The translations under genes were made by a program, and so were the position numbers. Source: Marinobacter mobilis (GTDB taxonomy: Bacteria; Pseudomonadota; Gammaproteobacteria; Pseudomonadales; Oleiphilaceae). Taken from it: a stretch of DNA of 64,000 nt. Below, piece after piece: positions 62,803-64,000 of this stretch. The stretch's first letter is position 1. Each line of letters starts with the position of its first letter. Under the pieces are notes generated by a model. The model ran no database searches, was not told the origin of the DNA, and saw nothing but the letters and a program-made list of their open reading frames with translations. The stretch is taken from the NCBI RefSeq assembly GCF_900106945.1, contig NZ_FNNE01000002.1, positions 310,001 through 374,000 of the forward strand. Reading direction: 5' to 3'.

Positions 62803-63286
62803 TACGGTCAGCTGCACAGTAGTGCTGGCCGATGAACAGGCAACCGAGGCTTTGGGTTCGGCGATTGCCGGACAGGTGCGTGCCAGCGGCGAAGGTCTCA
62901 CGGTGTTTCTCGAAGGTAATCTGGGGATGGGCAAGACCACCCTCAGTCGTGGGCTGTTGCGGGGGCTGGGTCATAACGGCTCGGTCAAAAGCCCAACCTA
63001 CACCTTGGTTGAGCCCTACGAGCATTTAACGCCAGCGGCGTACCATTTCGATCTTTATCGGCTGGGCGATCCGGAAGAGCTGGAGTACATGGGGATCCGC
63101 GATTATTTCCTGGGTCACGATGTCTGTCTTATCGAATGGGCAGAACGAGGGCAGGGAGTGCTGCCCGAGCCGGACCTGATTGTTCGGCTGGAGCCTCATG
63201 GGCGAGGTCGGGTCGCCCACCTCAACGGCGGGAGCCCTCGCGGCCGTGGGGTGGTGCAGGCGATTGGGGCCGGACATGTGGTCTGA
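62780..63286 (+). CDS. tsaE: tRNA threonylcarbamoyladenosine ATPase TsaE
   Basis: A 168-residue P-loop protein needed for t6A at tRNA position 37. The Walker A is EGNLGMGKTTLSRGLLRG, then VKSPTYTLVEPY and FDLYRLGDPEELEYMGIRDY, and IEWAERG. Start ATG at 62780 or the next codon, inside nnrD. It is followed by amiB, the usual order in gammaproteobacteria. Confidence 0.97.
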   Translation: MMPLTASDTVSCTVVLADEQATEALGSAIAGQVRASGEGLTVFLEGNLGMGKTTLSRGLLRGLGHNGSVKSPTYTLVEPYEHLTPAAYHFDLYRLGDPEELEYMGIRDYFLGHDVCLIEWAERGQGVLPEPDLIVRLEPHGRGRVAHLNGGSPRGRGVVQAIGAGHVV

Positions 63287-63318
63287 ACGAATCATTAGGG
63301 TGTGATTGGGAAATCAGG

Positions 63319-64000
63319 ATGGGAAAGTACCTCAACGGATCATTCTGCCATCGGGCCTCCCGGAAGCTGCGGGGCGCTGCGCTGCTGCTGGTTTGCTGGC
63401 CGCTCTGGATCAGCTCGGCCATGGCCGGCTCCTCCATCGAGGGTGCCCGGATCTGGCCGGCGCCGGATCATACCCGCCTGGTGTTCGATACCTCGACTCC
63501 GGTGGAGCACAACATTTTTGCCCTGGAAAACCCGGCCCGGCTGGTGATCGACATCAGTAATGCGAATCTGGCGGCTGATTTTTCGACGCTGGACCTGTCA
63601 GGCACGCCTATTCAGCGCATTCGCAGTGCAGCCAGGAATGGCTCCGACTTGCGGGTTGTGCTTGATCTGAGAAGCGATGTGCAGCCTCGCAGTTTTCAGT
63701 TGGACCCCAACCAGTCCTACGGTCACCGGCTGGTGCTGGACCTGCTTGGCAGCGGTGCCGGAACTCGCACCAGTGAGCCGGTACAGCCGACGTTGTCCGA
63801 TAACGGCTCTGGCAGGCGGGACATCATCGTCGTAGTCGATGCGGGTCACGGCGGCGAGGATCCTGGCGCAATCGGGCCGTCAGGCACTCGAGAAAAGGAT
63901 GTGGTTCTGCGTCTGGCCCGGGCCCTGGCTGAGAAGATTGAAAGTCAGCCAGGCTACACGGCGCGTTTAACCCGTGATGGCGACTACTATGTTGATTTGC
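63319..64000 (+). CDS. amiB: N-acetylmuramoyl-L-alanine amidase, AmiB/AmiC type (partial, 3' end outside window)
   Basis: The first 227 codons are present. A hydrophobic signal segment (AALLLVCWPLWISSAMA) is followed by an AMIN domain (about residues 40-135: ARIWPAPDHTRLVFDTSTP, LVIDISNANLAADFST), then a linker and the start of the Amidase_3 domain, VVVDAGHGGEDPGAIGPSG, with zinc ligand His177 and the following REKDV containing the Glu ligand. It cleaves septal peptidoglycan. ATG at 63319 follows CAGG. No clear twin-arginine signal is seen. Confidence 0.93.
   Translation, partial: MGKYLNGSFCHRASRKLRGAALLLVCWPLWISSAMAGSSIEGARIWPAPDHTRLVFDTSTPVEHNIFALENPARLVIDISNANLAADFSTLDLSGTPIQRIRSAARNGSDLRVVLDLRSDVQPRSFQLDPNQSYGHRLVLDLLGSGAGTRTSEPVQPTLSDNGSGRRDIIVVVDAGHGGEDPGAIGPSGTREKDVVLRLARALAEKIESQPGYTARLTRDGDYYVDL

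Noticed and set aside
1..64000. Mobile elements, prophage, toxin-antitoxin pairs, CRISPR arrays, tRNA or rRNA genes
   Set aside because: No transposase, integrase, phage gene, regularly spaced repeat or cloverleaf was recognised; gene order looks like stable chromosome.

Overview
This 64 kb window is a stretch of gammaproteobacterial chromosome, most likely from Marinobacter or a close marine relative. The basis is the moderately high GC, the housekeeping proteins, and gene order that matches Pseudomonas around parE, parC, serB, fimX, psd, motAB, rsgA, orn, queG, nnrED, tsaE and amiB. No rRNA, tRNA, insertion sequence, phage or CRISPR array was recognised. The taxonomic guess is inference; no database was searched.

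Layout. Bases 1-5,700 hold the end of an unknown gene, an MscS-type channel, a GIY-YIG protein, an SDR/esterase operon, a divergent lipase-like hydrolase, an OmpA-type lipoprotein and a small coiled-coil protein. Bases 5,700-18,740 hold a secreted subtilase, serA divergent from a D-2-hydroxyglutarate dehydrogenase, a sirtuin, an ABC1/UbiB kinase, an FAH-family protein, apt beside a purine permease, a TRIC channel, a quinone oxidoreductase, an FNT channel and a GNAT acetyltransferase. Bases 18,796-30,669 are a complete acyclic terpene utilisation (atu) cluster, atuABCDEFGH on the minus strand, with the TetR regulator gene atuR divergent and a perfect 7-4-7 palindrome between them. Bases 30,958-35,177 carry a three-gene TRAP-type transporter: lipoprotein, periplasmic binding protein and a fused QM permease. 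Bases 35,387-38,544 encode a lipoprotein subtilase overlapping a PrcB-like lipoprotein, reminiscent of the spirochaete dentilisin complex.

From 38,664 onward the region is mostly core: parE, an SLC13/RCK permease, cytochrome b561 and YceI, parC-serB, FimX with a PilZ partner, the EF-P lysylation module (epmB divergent from efp-epmA), psd, the motAB stator, rsgA, orn, queG, nnrED, tsaE and the start of amiB, which runs off the window. A 435-base gap at 42,460-42,894 hides a possible 15-residue microprotein with a near-ideal ribosome binding site, followed by two long hairpins.

How the genes work together. AtuH activates terpenoid acids, AtuD and AtuE desaturate and hydrate, AtuC/AtuF carboxylate, and AtuR presumably senses an acyl-CoA intermediate. 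SerA and SerB are the first and last serine-pathway enzymes, and the D-2-hydroxyglutarate dehydrogenase recycles the by-product of SerA. FimX and the PilZ protein point to c-di-GMP control of polar pili. Psd, AmiB and TsaE serve envelope and translation functions. The least explained parts are the microprotein locus, the subtilase/PrcB pair, the TRAP system and several perfect palindromes in divergent promoter regions.
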